Positions 26,078 through 34,881 of a stretch of 64,000 nt of DNA are shown here, one piece after another (position 1 is the first letter of the stretch; each line of letters starts with the position of its first letter). The stretch spans positions 248,001-312,000 of the forward strand of contig NZ_CABHOU010000092.1 in NCBI RefSeq assembly GCF_902168175.1, written 5' to 3'. This stretch comes from an uncultured Chitinophaga sp. Its GTDB lineage: Bacteria; Bacteroidota; Bacteroidia; Chitinophagales; Chitinophagaceae. The notes under the pieces were generated by a model. The model was not told the DNA's origin. It did not search any database and saw only the letters and a program-made list of their open reading frames with translations. The position numbers were made by a program, and so were the translations under genes.

Positions 26078-26857
26078 ATGAAGTTCAAATTGTTATTGGC
26101 TTGTCTGGCAGCCTACACGCCCGTTTTTAGCCAGCACCTGTTATTGGAGGAAGACCCTGGATATGTTTTTTCGAAGAGTGAATTGGCCGATAGTATTACG
26201 AAGAAGAAATGTATCTCTTACAGCATCATCACCAAAAGAAAACTGCGCGATGCCATGACGGTACCGGGTTACTTTATTAATGTACTGTACTTCCCCGATA
26301 ATAAAATTGCGCGCACTACAACTACACCTGCCAACACACTTAAAGTACAGCAACTCATAGATGCCGTGCCACCTATGCAGGAACTGCTCTCCGTGGGTAT
26401 TATCGACTATAGTGTGCCTTACCGCAAGAACTACCAGCTTGATTCGGTACTATATGTACGCGAAGGTGGCCAGTTAAAGGAATTGAGTGGGGTTGTAGTG
26501 ATGTACACTTACGTGCTTAAGCCTTATAGCCAGGCAATCAACCTTGCTACCAACAATTACTTCGTCAACACTAAAGCAAAGAAAACGAAGATCTCTTTCG
26601 ACAACGGTGTGCCTTATATCGTGGATAAATTCATGGATGGCGACTATCAGAATAAATTGTTTTTGATAGACGAAACAAAGGATGGCCACTATCATTTCCT
26701 GCGCACAGCGCGCTTTTGCCGCGATTGTGCTTATTCTGAAAAAGAAGTTGAGTTTATTTTCGATGTGGCGCATGGCGTAACAAGGGTCAAAACGTTCGTG
26801 CCGGAATTATCTGCCAGTGGATTTAAAAGCGGTAGTGTTTATTATAACTTCAAATAA
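26078..26857 (+). CDS. Secreted protein of unknown function
   Basis: A 259-aa protein with a signal peptide (residues 1-18, ending VFSQ). I do not recognise a family. Visible features: a CRDC motif (residues ~211-214) near the C-terminus, basic-rich segments in the middle and mixed beta-like sequence throughout, without membrane helices. Codon use resembles the neighbours. It stands alone between the Gfo/Idh terminator and a palindromic terminator. No function is proposed. Confidence 0.75.
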   Translation: MKFKLLLACLAAYTPVFSQHLLLEEDPGYVFSKSELADSITKKKCISYSIITKRKLRDAMTVPGYFINVLYFPDNKIARTTTTPANTLKVQQLIDAVPPMQELLSVGIIDYSVPYRKNYQLDSVLYVREGGQLKELSGVVVMYTYVLKPYSQAINLATNNYFVNTKAKKTKISFDNGVPYIVDKFMDGDYQNKLFLIDETKDGHYHFLRTARFCRDCAYSEKEVEFIFDVAHGVTRVKTFVPELSASGFKSGSVYYNFK

Positions 26858-26880
26858 GTTTGTGAGAATAAGTGATTGGG

Positions 26881-26907
26881 CGGCGGTGTTTACACCGCCG
26901 TTTTTTT
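26881..26907 (+). terminator. Terminator built on the GGTGTnTACACC palindrome
   Basis: CGGCGGTGT and ACACCGCCG form a 9-bp stem with a two-base centre, followed by T7. The stem contains GGTGTTTACACC, one base from the dispersed GGTGTATACACC motif. Confidence 0.85.
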
Positions 26908-27032
26908 ATGCGCTGATGGGATGGGGCGATGGTGTATACATGGTCGCTTTTTTATGTTGATGGGATAGCGGAAGATGTGCTCATGCTGCACTTTAAAATG
27001 TATATTTTCGGTGTATACACCGCATTACAACA
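26908..27032. repeat. Intergenic repeat, locus 5 (GTGTATAC-rich)
   Basis: Contains GGTGTATACATG at 26931-26942 and an exact GGTGTATACACC at 27010-27021. GATGGGATGGGG at 26914-26925 parallels the phrase in locus 4. A short forward frame across it has no family-like sequence and is not called. Confidence 0.6.
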
Positions 27033-27066
27033 AAAAAAATGCCTGCCATGTTTCCGCGGCAGGCCT
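27033..27066 (-). terminator. Hairpin terminator for the coiled-coil lipoprotein gene
   Basis: On the minus strand GCCTGCC pairs with GGCAGGC, followed by ATTTTTTTT. Confidence 0.8.
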
Positions 27067-27103
27067 CACAATGAACAACGGTGTTATTACACCGGGTATC
27101 TTC

Positions 27104-27550
27104 CTAATGCCATAATTCCTTAAAGTCACGCCTGAATTCCTGCCACTCCCGGTCGGACCGCTGGAAAAAGGTATCAACGCCTCTCTTGGTTTTATCCCAG
27201 GTTTCAGCAGTGGCATTCTTTACGTCGTCCAGCTTCTCATTTACCCTTTCGCGGGTTGCTTTCAGGCGCTCGCGGGCTTTGTCGCCACGTTTAGAGTTAT
27301 CTTCTCTCAGCTCGTCTATCTTTTTGTCTATCGAATCGCGCTGGCGCTCCAGGGTTTCGCGGGCTTTATCGCGCTGGCGTTTGAAGTTGCTGGTGGCTGT
27401 ATCTGCCTTTTCCTGCATGCCTTCTCTTATTTGTGCTGCGCCCTCGCTTATCTTTTCGTTGGAACTATCGGTACTGCTGGTGTTAGTGCCTTTATTCTCC
27501 TGGCAGGATAATAATGCTGTTGCCGCCAGGACCAATAAAATATGTTGCAT
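27104..27550 (-). CDS. Small coiled-coil lipoprotein
   Basis: A 148-aa protein with a lipobox LLSC (Cys16) and a Ser/Thr-rich linker, then about 110 residues of heavily charged amphipathic helix with KARETLERQRDSIDKKI-type heptads. The repeated K/R-A-R-E pattern resembles apolipoprotein- or YtxH/LEA-like helices, which are often stress-related, but I cannot assign a family. It is followed by its own terminator and divergent from the S46 peptidase. Confidence 0.75.
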   Translation of the reverse strand: MQHILLVLAATALLSCQENKGTNTSSTDSSNEKISEGAAQIREGMQEKADTATSNFKRQRDKARETLERQRDSIDKKIDELREDNSKRGDKARERLKATRERVNEKLDDVKNATAETWDKTKRGVDTFFQRSDREWQEFRRDFKELWH

Positions 27551-27672
27551 AATAGTATGGTTTAGGCCCAGGGTAGTGCAAAAGATATTCCAGTTTTACC
27601 GCCATAGCTCCGCAGGGCATGTTAAAAAAGGGTGTTATCCCGCTTAGTGTGGGCTGTTAGCGAAAAATTAGC

Positions 27673-27680
27673 TAGGTTTG
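27673..27680 (+). promoter_or_regulatory. Putative S46 peptidase promoter -7 element
   Basis: TAGGTTTG fits TAnnTTTG, 37 bp before the ATG. Confidence 0.4.
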
Positions 27681-27717
27681 GCTCCTTTTTACAACAAAAA
27701 TCAATAATACTTCCATT

Positions 27718-29859
27718 ATGAAGAAAACGGTATTCATCGCTTTGCTGTTATGTGCGGCCCAATTAGCGAAGGCCGACGAAGGTATGTGGTTACCCTACCT
27801 CCTTGGCCAGCAGGTGTACAACGACATGGTCAAAAAGGGCCTGAAGCTTACCAAGGAGCAGTTGTACAGCATCAACAAATCATCTGTTAAAGACGCTATC
27901 ATCATCTTCGGCGGCGGCTGTACCGGCGAAATCGTGAGCAACGAAGGGCTCATCTTCACTAACCACCACTGTGGTTACGATGCTATAGCCACTGCCAGCT
28001 CTGTTGAGAATAATTACCTTAAAAATGGGTTCTACGCCACCTCCAAACAAATGGAAATACCTTCCCAAGGCCTCTCTGTGCAGTTCCTGGTGAAGGTGGA
28101 AGATGTGACCCCGCAGATTGAGGCGGCAGCGAAAGGACTTACCGGCGCCGAGAGAGCCGCCGCTATCCAGAAAGCAACGGCGGAAATTACTGCCAAAGCG
28201 GTAACAGCTCCCTACCAGGAAGCCCGCATCAGCCCACTGTTTAAAGCTAACCAGTTCCTGATGTACGTGTACGAGCGTTATAACGACGTACGCCTCGTAG
28301 GCACACCTCCCGAAAGCATTGGTAAATACGGCGGCGATACGGATAACTGGGAATGGCCCCGTCATACCGGCGACTTTTCCGTATTCCGTGTATACACCGG
28401 TAAAGATGGTAAACCTGCCGACTATGCAACTGATAACGTTCCCCTGAAGCCTAAACACTTCCTGCCTGTATCTATCAAAGGCGTAAAGGAGAACGATTAT
28501 GCCATGATCTACGGCTACCCCGGCGGTACTAACCGTTACGAAACTTCTTACGGCGTTAAACTGAAAACTGATATCGAAAACCCATATACGGTAAATCTCC
28601 GCGACGTACGCCTGAAGTATATGTTCGAGGAAATGAAGAAGGACCCGGCGGTTAAACTGCAACTGGCCTCCAGCTACGCAGGTATCGCTAATTACTGGAA
28701 GTTCTTCGACGGCGAAAGCAAACAGTTGATCAAGTACGATGTTTACGGCGATAAACAGAAACAGGAAGCGGCCTTTAACACATGGGCAAAAGGTAAACCG
28801 GAGTACGAAACTATTTTCCCTCAGTACGATGCGCTGTATAAGAAATGGACGCCTTATGCTAAACTGCGCGTATACCTCAATGAAGGTATTTTCGGCTCGC
28901 CGTTAGCCGCTTTCGCCAGCTCGCTGATGCAGGTGGAAAACGCCATCGCTAAAAAAGCAGGTGTAAAAGAAGCACTGGCTGCAGCCGAAAAAGCACGCGA
29001 AGCTTTCCTGAAAAAAGAGAACAAACCCAGCGACCTGAAAATCCTGGCCGCTACCGCCATGATGTATTACAACGATATTCCTAAAGACCAGCACCCGATC
29101 GGTTTCTACGAATCGTTAAAGAAATATGGCGGCCTTGATGATGAGAAAACATACCGCACCTGGGCTGCCTCGGTGTTCGCCAACACCATGATATTCGACG
29201 ATGCCAAATGGAAAGCCTTTGTAGCGCAACCCGATAACGTGAAACTGCAGGACGATCCGGCTTACGCCTATGCATCGGCCTTCGTGAAAAACTACACCAG
29301 CAAATACGCGCCGATGTACAACCAGTTTGTAGCTGGTAACAACGAACTGGGCCGCCTGTACCTCAAAGGGGTAATCGAAAGGGAGCCGACCAAAAGCCGC
29401 TACCCCGACGCTACTTTCACCATGCGCTTAAGCTATGGCACCGTGAAACCCTACAAGCCCCGCGACGCTGTTTCGTACGACTACGTAACCACCATCACTG
29501 GTGTTATGGAGAAATACAAAAAGGACGATTACGAATTCGACCTTCCTGCTAAACTGATGGACCTTTACGCTAAAAAGGACTTTGGCCAGTACAAAGACAT
29601 CAAACGTAACGACCTCGTGGTGGGTTTCATCACCACCAACGATATTACCGGCGGCAACTCCGGCTCCCCGGTTATCAACGGTAACGGCGAGCTTATCGGT
29701 CTCGCCTTCGATGGTAACTACGAGGCGCTCAGCCACAAAATCCAGTTCGACCCGGTACTCAACCGCACCATTTGTGTGGACGTTCGCTACGTACTCTGGT
29801 GTATAGATAAACTGGGCGGCGCTACCAATATCATTAACGAATTGAAGATCGTGAAGTAA
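27718..29859 (+). CDS. S46 family dipeptidyl peptidase (DPP7/DPP11-like)
   Basis: A 713-aa serine exopeptidase with a signal peptide (ends near LAKADEG). It trims dipeptides from oligopeptides in the periplasm. The chymotrypsin-like double barrel is interrupted by a helical domain, as in the family. TNHHCG gives the catalytic His (residue 84) and GGNSGSP the catalytic Ser (residue 648). The S1-subsite segment reads AFDGNYE. From memory, Gly after FD marks DPP7-like preference for hydrophobic or uncharged P1 residues, whereas DPP11 has Arg. The length is standard. Products would be substrates for the POT symporter nearby. The gene contains one CGTGTATACACC at 28387-28398. Confidence 0.94.
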   Translation: MKKTVFIALLLCAAQLAKADEGMWLPYLLGQQVYNDMVKKGLKLTKEQLYSINKSSVKDAIIIFGGGCTGEIVSNEGLIFTNHHCGYDAIATASSVENNYLKNGFYATSKQMEIPSQGLSVQFLVKVEDVTPQIEAAAKGLTGAERAAAIQKATAEITAKAVTAPYQEARISPLFKANQFLMYVYERYNDVRLVGTPPESIGKYGGDTDNWEWPRHTGDFSVFRVYTGKDGKPADYATDNVPLKPKHFLPVSIKGVKENDYAMIYGYPGGTNRYETSYGVKLKTDIENPYTVNLRDVRLKYMFEEMKKDPAVKLQLASSYAGIANYWKFFDGESKQLIKYDVYGDKQKQEAAFNTWAKGKPEYETIFPQYDALYKKWTPYAKLRVYLNEGIFGSPLAAFASSLMQVENAIAKKAGVKEALAAAEKAREAFLKKENKPSDLKILAATAMMYYNDIPKDQHPIGFYESLKKYGGLDDEKTYRTWAASVFANTMIFDDAKWKAFVAQPDNVKLQDDPAYAYASAFVKNYTSKYAPMYNQFVAGNNELGRLYLKGVIEREPTKSRYPDATFTMRLSYGTVKPYKPRDAVSYDYVTTITGVMEKYKKDDYEFDLPAKLMDLYAKKDFGQYKDIKRNDLVVGFITTNDITGGNSGSPVINGNGELIGLAFDGNYEALSHKIQFDPVLNRTICVDVRYVLWCIDKLGGATNIINELKIVK

Positions 29860-29880
29860 TTAAACCCGGTCAATACGTGG

Positions 29881-29916
29881 GAAGGGAGAGGGAAGCAATT
29901 CCTTCTCCCTTTTTTA
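29881..29916 (+). terminator. Hairpin terminator after S46 peptidase
   Basis: AAGGGAGA-GGAA pairs with TTCC-TCTCCCTT around a short loop, followed by a T run. Confidence 0.75.
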
Positions 29917-29933
29917 TACCCTGCCTGATACAG

Positions 29934-30372
29934 GAAAGATATAAGGAACATAGGAGATAGATACGAGGTGAGCGGCACCTAAGCGGAGGGTGAGCGGACG
30001 ATGAGCGGACGGTTATACCGGTTTCCTGCTACGCGGGTGTATTTGCGACAGGTGACCAGCAGCAGTATTTCTAGTCATCCCCCGTTGTGTCACTCCCTTC
30101 AGCGACAAACCGCTATTGGGCAATGTTGTTGTAAGTAGGTTGGAAGCGAAGCATGGTGAGAGTATGGAGAAGCGGAGGGTGAGCGGACGGCAATGCAGCT
30201 TTTTAGCACGCGGGTGTGTTTGCGACACCTGAACAACCCCTATTCTTTCGCTGAGAGGAATGATTTTTAGATTTATGATACGGTGTATACACCCCCGCTA
30301 CGGAAGAACTCAATGTTGCCCAGTGTTGTTACTGCTGCTGAAGGGAGTGACACAACGGCGGCTGAGCGGTGT
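29934..30372. repeat. Composite intergenic repeat, locus 2 (largest copy)
   Basis: Most of the 529-bp gap. It holds GATACAGGAAAGATA, then four 11-bp RAGCGG units (29970-29980, 29981-29991, 29992-30002, 30003-30013) and a TTTGCGACA block (to 30050). A reverse-oriented GTGACACAACGG end lies at 30077-30104, two more 11-bp units at 30170-30191 with a second TTTGCGACA block, exact GGTGTATACACC at 30282-30293, and a forward GTGACACAACGG end at 30337-30360. The two ends are inverted relative to each other. No gene is apparent. Confidence 0.8.
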
Positions 30373-30388
30373 TCCAATGCCCGTCCCA

Positions 30389-31021
30389 TCATTTCCCATC
30401 TTTCCAGCCCCACAAATAACGCGCGGCATGGCTGCGGTACGGCGACCATTTGGCCGATATTTCCAGCATCTTCTGCCGCTGCGCTTTTTTATCGAGGGCT
30501 TCGAGTTTGTACAGTTTGATCATGGATTGCTGCAGGCCGAGGTCGTCGATGGCAAACACATCGTCACGGCCGAGGTAAAACATGAGCAGCATTTCAACGG
30601 TCCAGCGGCCTACCCCCTTGATTTGGGTGAGATAGGTAATGACTTCGTCATTCGTGAGTTTGTAGAGTTTTTTATCAGTAAGTTGCTCGTCCTGTACAAA
30701 GCGGGCCACGTTGTGCACGTACGAAACCTTGGCGTTCGAAAGACCTATGCTGCGCAGTGTTTCAGGAGGCGTGGCGAGTACTTGTGCGGCTGTAGGCTCT
30801 TTGCCGCCGTATAGGGCTAAAAAGCGGTTGTAAATCACATCGGCCACCTTAACAGAAAGCTGTTGCGACATGATGGAACCAATAAGCCGCAGGGCTATAT
30901 TGCGTTTGACAGGCAATATGGCCAGCGGCTCATTCAGTATCTTATTCAGGCGCCGGTCTTTCCTCAGGTGTTCGAGGTACGCGAGTTCAACAGGCGCGGG
31001 TATATTTGCTTTTTTAGCCAT
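30389..31021 (-). CDS. DNA-3-methyladenine glycosylase, AlkA-type HhH-GPD
   Basis: A 210-aa base-excision repair glycosylase that removes alkylated purines. The helix-hairpin-helix is LTQIKGVGRWTVEML (131-145) and the catalytic Asp is in FAIDDLG (159/160). No Cys cluster follows, so it is AlkA/MAG-like rather than Nth/MutY-like. It lacks AlkA's N-terminal TBP-like domain, as do compact bacterial MAG enzymes. It lies 24 bp downstream of the M28-like gene. Confidence 0.92.
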   Translation of the reverse strand: MAKKANIPAPVELAYLEHLRKDRRLNKILNEPLAILPVKRNIALRLIGSIMSQQLSVKVADVIYNRFLALYGGKEPTAAQVLATPPETLRSIGLSNAKVSYVHNVARFVQDEQLTDKKLYKLTNDEVITYLTQIKGVGRWTVEMLLMFYLGRDDVFAIDDLGLQQSMIKLYKLEALDKKAQRQKMLEISAKWSPYRSHAARYLWGWKDGK

Positions 31022-31045
31022 GGCGGACGTTTAACCCGCGGGCAT

Positions 31046-32026
31046 TTAATAACTCAGCGGCTGTGTATACAACACCTGCAGCAGGGTTTGGCCCACGGCT
31101 TTCAGCGTAGTTTTATCGATGATCTGGATATTATCGTTCGCAGTATGCCAGTGCGGGGCAAAGTTGCCATTCTGCTGAAGGGCAATAATGTCAAAAGTAG
31201 GAATGCCGGTCATCGTGTTCACATAATAGTGATCATCCGTAATGGCAGCGTCCTGCGGACTTTCGTAACGGAACTGGGAAGAGTAACCGAGTTGATTGGC
31301 CACATCCCAGAACATTTTCATCGGCGCATAGGCATCACGTTTAGAAAAGCCTTCCATGAAAAACTGTGTGCCACGGCCGCCCACCATATCGAGCAAAATG
31401 CCGTAGTTGGCTTTGTAGCCTTTTACATGCGGGTTCTTCGCCCAGTACTGTGTACCCAGGCAGTAGCTGTCTTCTACATGCGAAACACCATAGTCTTCCA
31501 CATCGGTAAACAGCAGGTCTACACCTACGTTCGGCTGTTTCAGTTTAAACTGGCGCGCCAGTTCCATCATCACACCAACACCGCTGCCTCCATCATCGGC
31601 GCCATCGATAGGTGTTTTCTTGTTAAAGGCATCCTGGTCGCCCCAGGGACGGGTATCCCAATGCGCCAGTACCAGTACACGGTCTTTGGCAGCCGGGTTG
31701 AAGCTGGCCACTATATTAATACAAGGCAGTTTCTGTTTTTCAGGACCGGTAACGGTAGTTTCCTGCACGTACACGGTATCAGATAAAGGGCGCAGGGTTT
31801 TAATGAGCCAGGAGGCACATTCCTTTTGCGCTTTGGTGCCTGGTACGCGGGGGCCGAACGCCACTTGTTTTGCCACGTAAGCATATGCAGAATCTGCCGA
31901 AAACACCGGCACATTAGCGGTAGAAATAGTGTTGGTGGTGGGCGTGTTGGTTTCTGCGGGTTTGGGTTTAGGCTGGCAGGCAGCCATCAGCAACGCCATT
32001 CCCGATATCCACGTTAATTTTTGCAT
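31046..32026 (-). CDS. M28 family zinc enzyme, glutaminyl-cyclotransferase-like lipoprotein
   Basis: A 326-aa protein with a lipobox MAAC (Cys17) and a Pro/Thr-rich linker. The M28 metal ligands are in order: AHWDTRPW (His), DGADDGGSG (Asp), DVEDYG (Glu/Asp), LLDMVGG (Asp) and PHWHTANDN (His). AHWDTRPW and PHWHTANDN favour the glutaminyl cyclase branch, which makes N-terminal pyroglutamate on exported proteins in Bacteroidota, over a plain aminopeptidase. Only activity data could decide. It ends 13 bp before cysS on the transcript side, so it is probably in one operon with cysS and the glycosylase. Confidence 0.86.
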   Translation of the reverse strand: MQKLTWISGMALLMAACQPKPKPAETNTPTTNTISTANVPVFSADSAYAYVAKQVAFGPRVPGTKAQKECASWLIKTLRPLSDTVYVQETTVTGPEKQKLPCINIVASFNPAAKDRVLVLAHWDTRPWGDQDAFNKKTPIDGADDGGSGVGVMMELARQFKLKQPNVGVDLLFTDVEDYGVSHVEDSYCLGTQYWAKNPHVKGYKANYGILLDMVGGRGTQFFMEGFSKRDAYAPMKMFWDVANQLGYSSQFRYESPQDAAITDDHYYVNTMTGIPTFDIIALQQNGNFAPHWHTANDNIQIIDKTTLKAVGQTLLQVLYTQPLSY

Positions 32027-32039
32027 GTCGTCTTTTAAT

Positions 32040-33533
32040 TTATTCTACCGAAAAGCTTACCGTTCCATCTTTCTCGTCCTTCAGTTGTATACCGATTTCG
32101 AGCAACTGGTTACGGATTTTATCCGAGGTAGCATAGTCCTTCCGTCCTTTCGCCTCCTTACGTATGTCGATGAGCAGTTGCAGTACATCACCCAATTTAT
32201 CACTGTCCTCCGCTTTCTGAGGTACCAGGCCGAGTATTTCTATCAGGTAAGTATCCCAGGTTTGTTTCAGCAGGTTAAAGGCAGGCTCGCTGATCTCGTG
32301 CATTTTAATTTGCCCGTGACGGAGCGAGTTGATAACCGGCGCCAGTTCAAACAGGTTAGCCATTACCTTGGCGGTGTTCATGTCATCGTTCATATGCTCA
32401 GCACACTCGCTGCAAAGTTGCTGCACCTGTTTGTCCAGTTCTTCGTTGAGGCCTGTGCCGTTAGTGGCATAGGAGAGTTGCTGTAATATGGCGTAAGCAT
32501 CCCATAAGCGCTGTAAGCCTTTCTCCGCAGCCTGCAGGGCCTCGTTGGAGAAGTCGAGCGTGCTGCGGTAATGGGTTTGCAGTACATAAAAGCGGATGGT
32601 CATAGGGCTATAAGGCTTCTCCAGCAAAGGGTGTGTGCCGGCGAACATCTCCGTGAGTTTAATCACGTTGTTATAGCTCTTACCCATTTTACGACCGTTG
32701 ATCGTAATCATGTTATTGTGCATCCAGTAGCGCGCCATCAGCTCACCATGTGCCACTTCGCTCTGCGCGATCTCACACTCATGATGCGGGAACTGCAGGT
32801 CCATACCACCACCGTGGATATCGAATTGCTGGCCGAGGTATTTGCTGCTCATGGCCGAACATTCGATGTGCCATCCAGGGAAACCATATCCCCAGGGACT
32901 TGGCCAGCGCATCAGGTGTTCTGCCGGGGCATTTTTCCACAGGGCAAAGTCTACCTTCTCGCGTTTTTCATCCTGGTTCTCCAGTTCGCGGGTGGTTTCG
33001 AGCATATCTTCCAGCACGCGACCGCTGAGAATGCCGTATTTAAAGTTCTCTGCGTATTTCTTCACATCGAAGTACACGGAGCCATTGGCTTCGTAAGCAT
33101 AACCCTGGGAAATGATCTTCTGGATCATTTCAATCTGCTCGGTAATATGGCCCGTGGCAGTAGGTTCTATGCTGGGCTCCTTACAATTGAACTGCAACAT
33201 GGCCCAGTGGTACAGGTTAGTGTACTTCTGCACCAGTTCCATCGGTTCCAGCTTTTCGAGCAGGGCGCCTTTGGCTATTTTATCTTCCGCAGCGCGGCCT
33301 TCTTCTTCAAAGTGGCCCGCATCGGTAATGTTACGCACGTAGCGCACTTTATAGCCAAGGTGTTGCAGGTAGCGGAACAGTACATCAAAAGTGATATAAG
33401 GGCGCGCATGACCCAGGTGCGACTCTCCGGAAACGGTAGGGCCGCAAACGTACATACCAACGTGGCCGGGATATAGCGGTGTAAATACTTCCTTTTGCCT
33501 CGTAAGCGAGTTGTGTATCTTAAATTCTGACAT
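32040..33533 (-). CDS. cysS: Cysteine-tRNA ligase
   Basis: A 497-aa class I aminoacyl-tRNA synthetase charging tRNA-Cys. The HIGH motif is HLGHARP and the KMSKS motif is KMGKS. Zn/cysteine-binding residues are seen in YVCGPTV, WHIECSAMS and HHECEIAQSE. The DALR-like helical domain and C-terminal tail have standard length. The frame extends upstream to TTG 33581, but that codon falls inside the TATATTTG promoter box, so the ATG at 33533 (MSEFKIHNS) or 33539 is the real start. Confidence 0.96.
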   Translation of the reverse strand: MSEFKIHNSLTRQKEVFTPLYPGHVGMYVCGPTVSGESHLGHARPYITFDVLFRYLQHLGYKVRYVRNITDAGHFEEEGRAAEDKIAKGALLEKLEPMELVQKYTNLYHWAMLQFNCKEPSIEPTATGHITEQIEMIQKIISQGYAYEANGSVYFDVKKYAENFKYGILSGRVLEDMLETTRELENQDEKREKVDFALWKNAPAEHLMRWPSPWGYGFPGWHIECSAMSSKYLGQQFDIHGGGMDLQFPHHECEIAQSEVAHGELMARYWMHNNMITINGRKMGKSYNNVIKLTEMFAGTHPLLEKPYSPMTIRFYVLQTHYRSTLDFSNEALQAAEKGLQRLWDAYAILQQLSYATNGTGLNEELDKQVQQLCSECAEHMNDDMNTAKVMANLFELAPVINSLRHGQIKMHEISEPAFNLLKQTWDTYLIEILGLVPQKAEDSDKLGDVLQLLIDIRKEAKGRKDYATSDKIRNQLLEIGIQLKDEKDGTVSFSVE

Positions 33534-33578
33534 ATTCATTTTCTCGTGGACCGAATTTCGAAGTTTTCGGGCGGATTG

Positions 33579-33586
33579 CAAATATA
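33579..33586 (-). promoter_or_regulatory. Putative cysS promoter -7 element
   Basis: Reverse-strand TATATTTG fits TAnnTTTG, 45 bp before the ATG. It rules out the longer upstream start. Confidence 0.5.
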
Positions 33587-33614
33587 ATGAATGTTCTGTG
33601 CAGGGCCGCAGCGG

Positions 33615-34745
33615 TTAATTGTCCTGCTCCTGCCGCACAGAAAGTTCGGTAATTACCGGGTAATGGTCCGAAAGGCCCGACTTATCTACCTTCCGGAAGC
33701 TATGTACCTCAAACACCGGGTGGACAAAAATATAGTCGATGCGCAGGGTAGGTGCCAGGCTGGTAAAGGTGCGGCCAATGCCGTTTCCTTTTACCAGGAA
33801 CACGTCCTGCAGTTTGCCTTTTACGGTAAAGTAGGTGTAGGAGGCGGGTGTATCGTTAAAGTCGCCGCAAACAATTACCGGGTGCGGACTGGCTTTAATA
33901 AAACCTGCCACCAGGTCGGCCTGTTTACTGCGGCGCACATAAGCCTCCCGCATCTTTTGCACAATACCTTTTGCGGCCACCAGGCCGGTATCTTCCTGTT
34001 TCTTTATTTTTTCTATTGATGCGTAATCCTCGCTGTTAAAGCGGTACGACTCCAGGTGCATGTTAACAATGCGGATGGTATCACCTTTACGAAGGATATC
34101 GGCGTAAATAAGGCTTTCGCCCATCGGGCCTATGTCCAGCTTCACTTTGTCGGACTTTATCACCGGGTAGCGGCTGAAGATAATAGAACCCCAGTGCTGC
34201 GAGCCGTTCCGGTTGAAGTCGCTGGAGAAATAACGGTTAGGCAGTTTCATTTCCCTGGAAATGTCTTCCCGGTTATTAAAGTCGCCCTTTTTTTCGGAGG
34301 TGTAGAAGTCCTGCATACACAGTACATCTGCATTTTCCGCTTTAATCAGTTCGAACATTGCTTTACGGGTGGGGGCACTGTTTTTATCGCGATACAGGCC
34401 AAACTGGGCTACGTTGTAGCTCATCACCTTAAATTTATCTACGGTGCTGTCGGCCTGTGGCACCTGCCCGGGCCAGTTAAAGGCCACGAACGAAGAGATG
34501 GACTTCCAGCCTAACAGCATGGCTATAATGGGCAGCAGCGCATACCTGGCATGGAAAACAAGCCAGAATACGGTAAACAGCACCATGGTAACGAACAGGG
34601 CAGGAAAAGCGAGTGAAAAGAAACCAATGGGCCAGAAACGTGCGGGCGATATAAAGGGGGCCAGGCAGGCCAGCAAAAAGAAGATAACGGCTGTAATGTT
34701 TACAGTCAGAAAGAACCCTTTCGTAAATAGTCGTAAGAATTTCAA
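33615..34745 (-). CDS. Membrane-anchored endonuclease/exonuclease/phosphatase family protein (copy A)
   Basis: A 376-aa protein. Three N-terminal helices (about 12-82) are followed by an EEP hydrolase domain with SYNVAQ, HLES, GDFNDTP and SDHYPV motifs, which in relatives bind Mg2+ and cleave phosphodiester bonds. The metal-binding Glu of the usual LQE is Asp146 here (CMQDF). The start is TTG at 34745, supported by alignment with the neighbouring paralog. The catalytic domain should face the periplasm if the helices follow the usual topology. Substrate unknown. Confidence 0.87.
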   Translation of the reverse strand: MKFLRLFTKGFFLTVNITAVIFFLLACLAPFISPARFWPIGFFSLAFPALFVTMVLFTVFWLVFHARYALLPIIAMLLGWKSISSFVAFNWPGQVPQADSTVDKFKVMSYNVAQFGLYRDKNSAPTRKAMFELIKAENADVLCMQDFYTSEKKGDFNNREDISREMKLPNRYFSSDFNRNGSQHWGSIIFSRYPVIKSDKVKLDIGPMGESLIYADILRKGDTIRIVNMHLESYRFNSEDYASIEKIKKQEDTGLVAAKGIVQKMREAYVRRSKQADLVAGFIKASPHPVIVCGDFNDTPASYTYFTVKGKLQDVFLVKGNGIGRTFTSLAPTLRIDYIFVHPVFEVHSFRKVDKSGLSDHYPVITELSVRQEQDN

Positions 34746-34843
34746 CGCTCAGTGTTTGGTTATCGCCGGGTATAAATTTAATGGAAAAAAGGAAAAGGCT
34801 GGGGCCGATGGGATGGATATGGAGCGTACGTGTGACGAAAAGT

Positions 34844-34873
34844 ATTGCTGCGGGCGGGTTTACCCGCAGCAAT
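34844..34873 (-). terminator. Hairpin between the two EEP genes, weak terminator
   Basis: TTGCTGCGGG pairs with CCCGCAGCAA around an 8-nt loop. The T-rich tail on the minus strand is short (ACTTTTC), so termination may be partial. Confidence 0.5.
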
Positions 34874-34881
34874 AAATATTT

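Noticed and set aside
26929..27123. 64-codon forward frame between the orphan gene and the lipoprotein
   Set aside because: Crosses a terminator and two repeat motifs; no family-like sequence.
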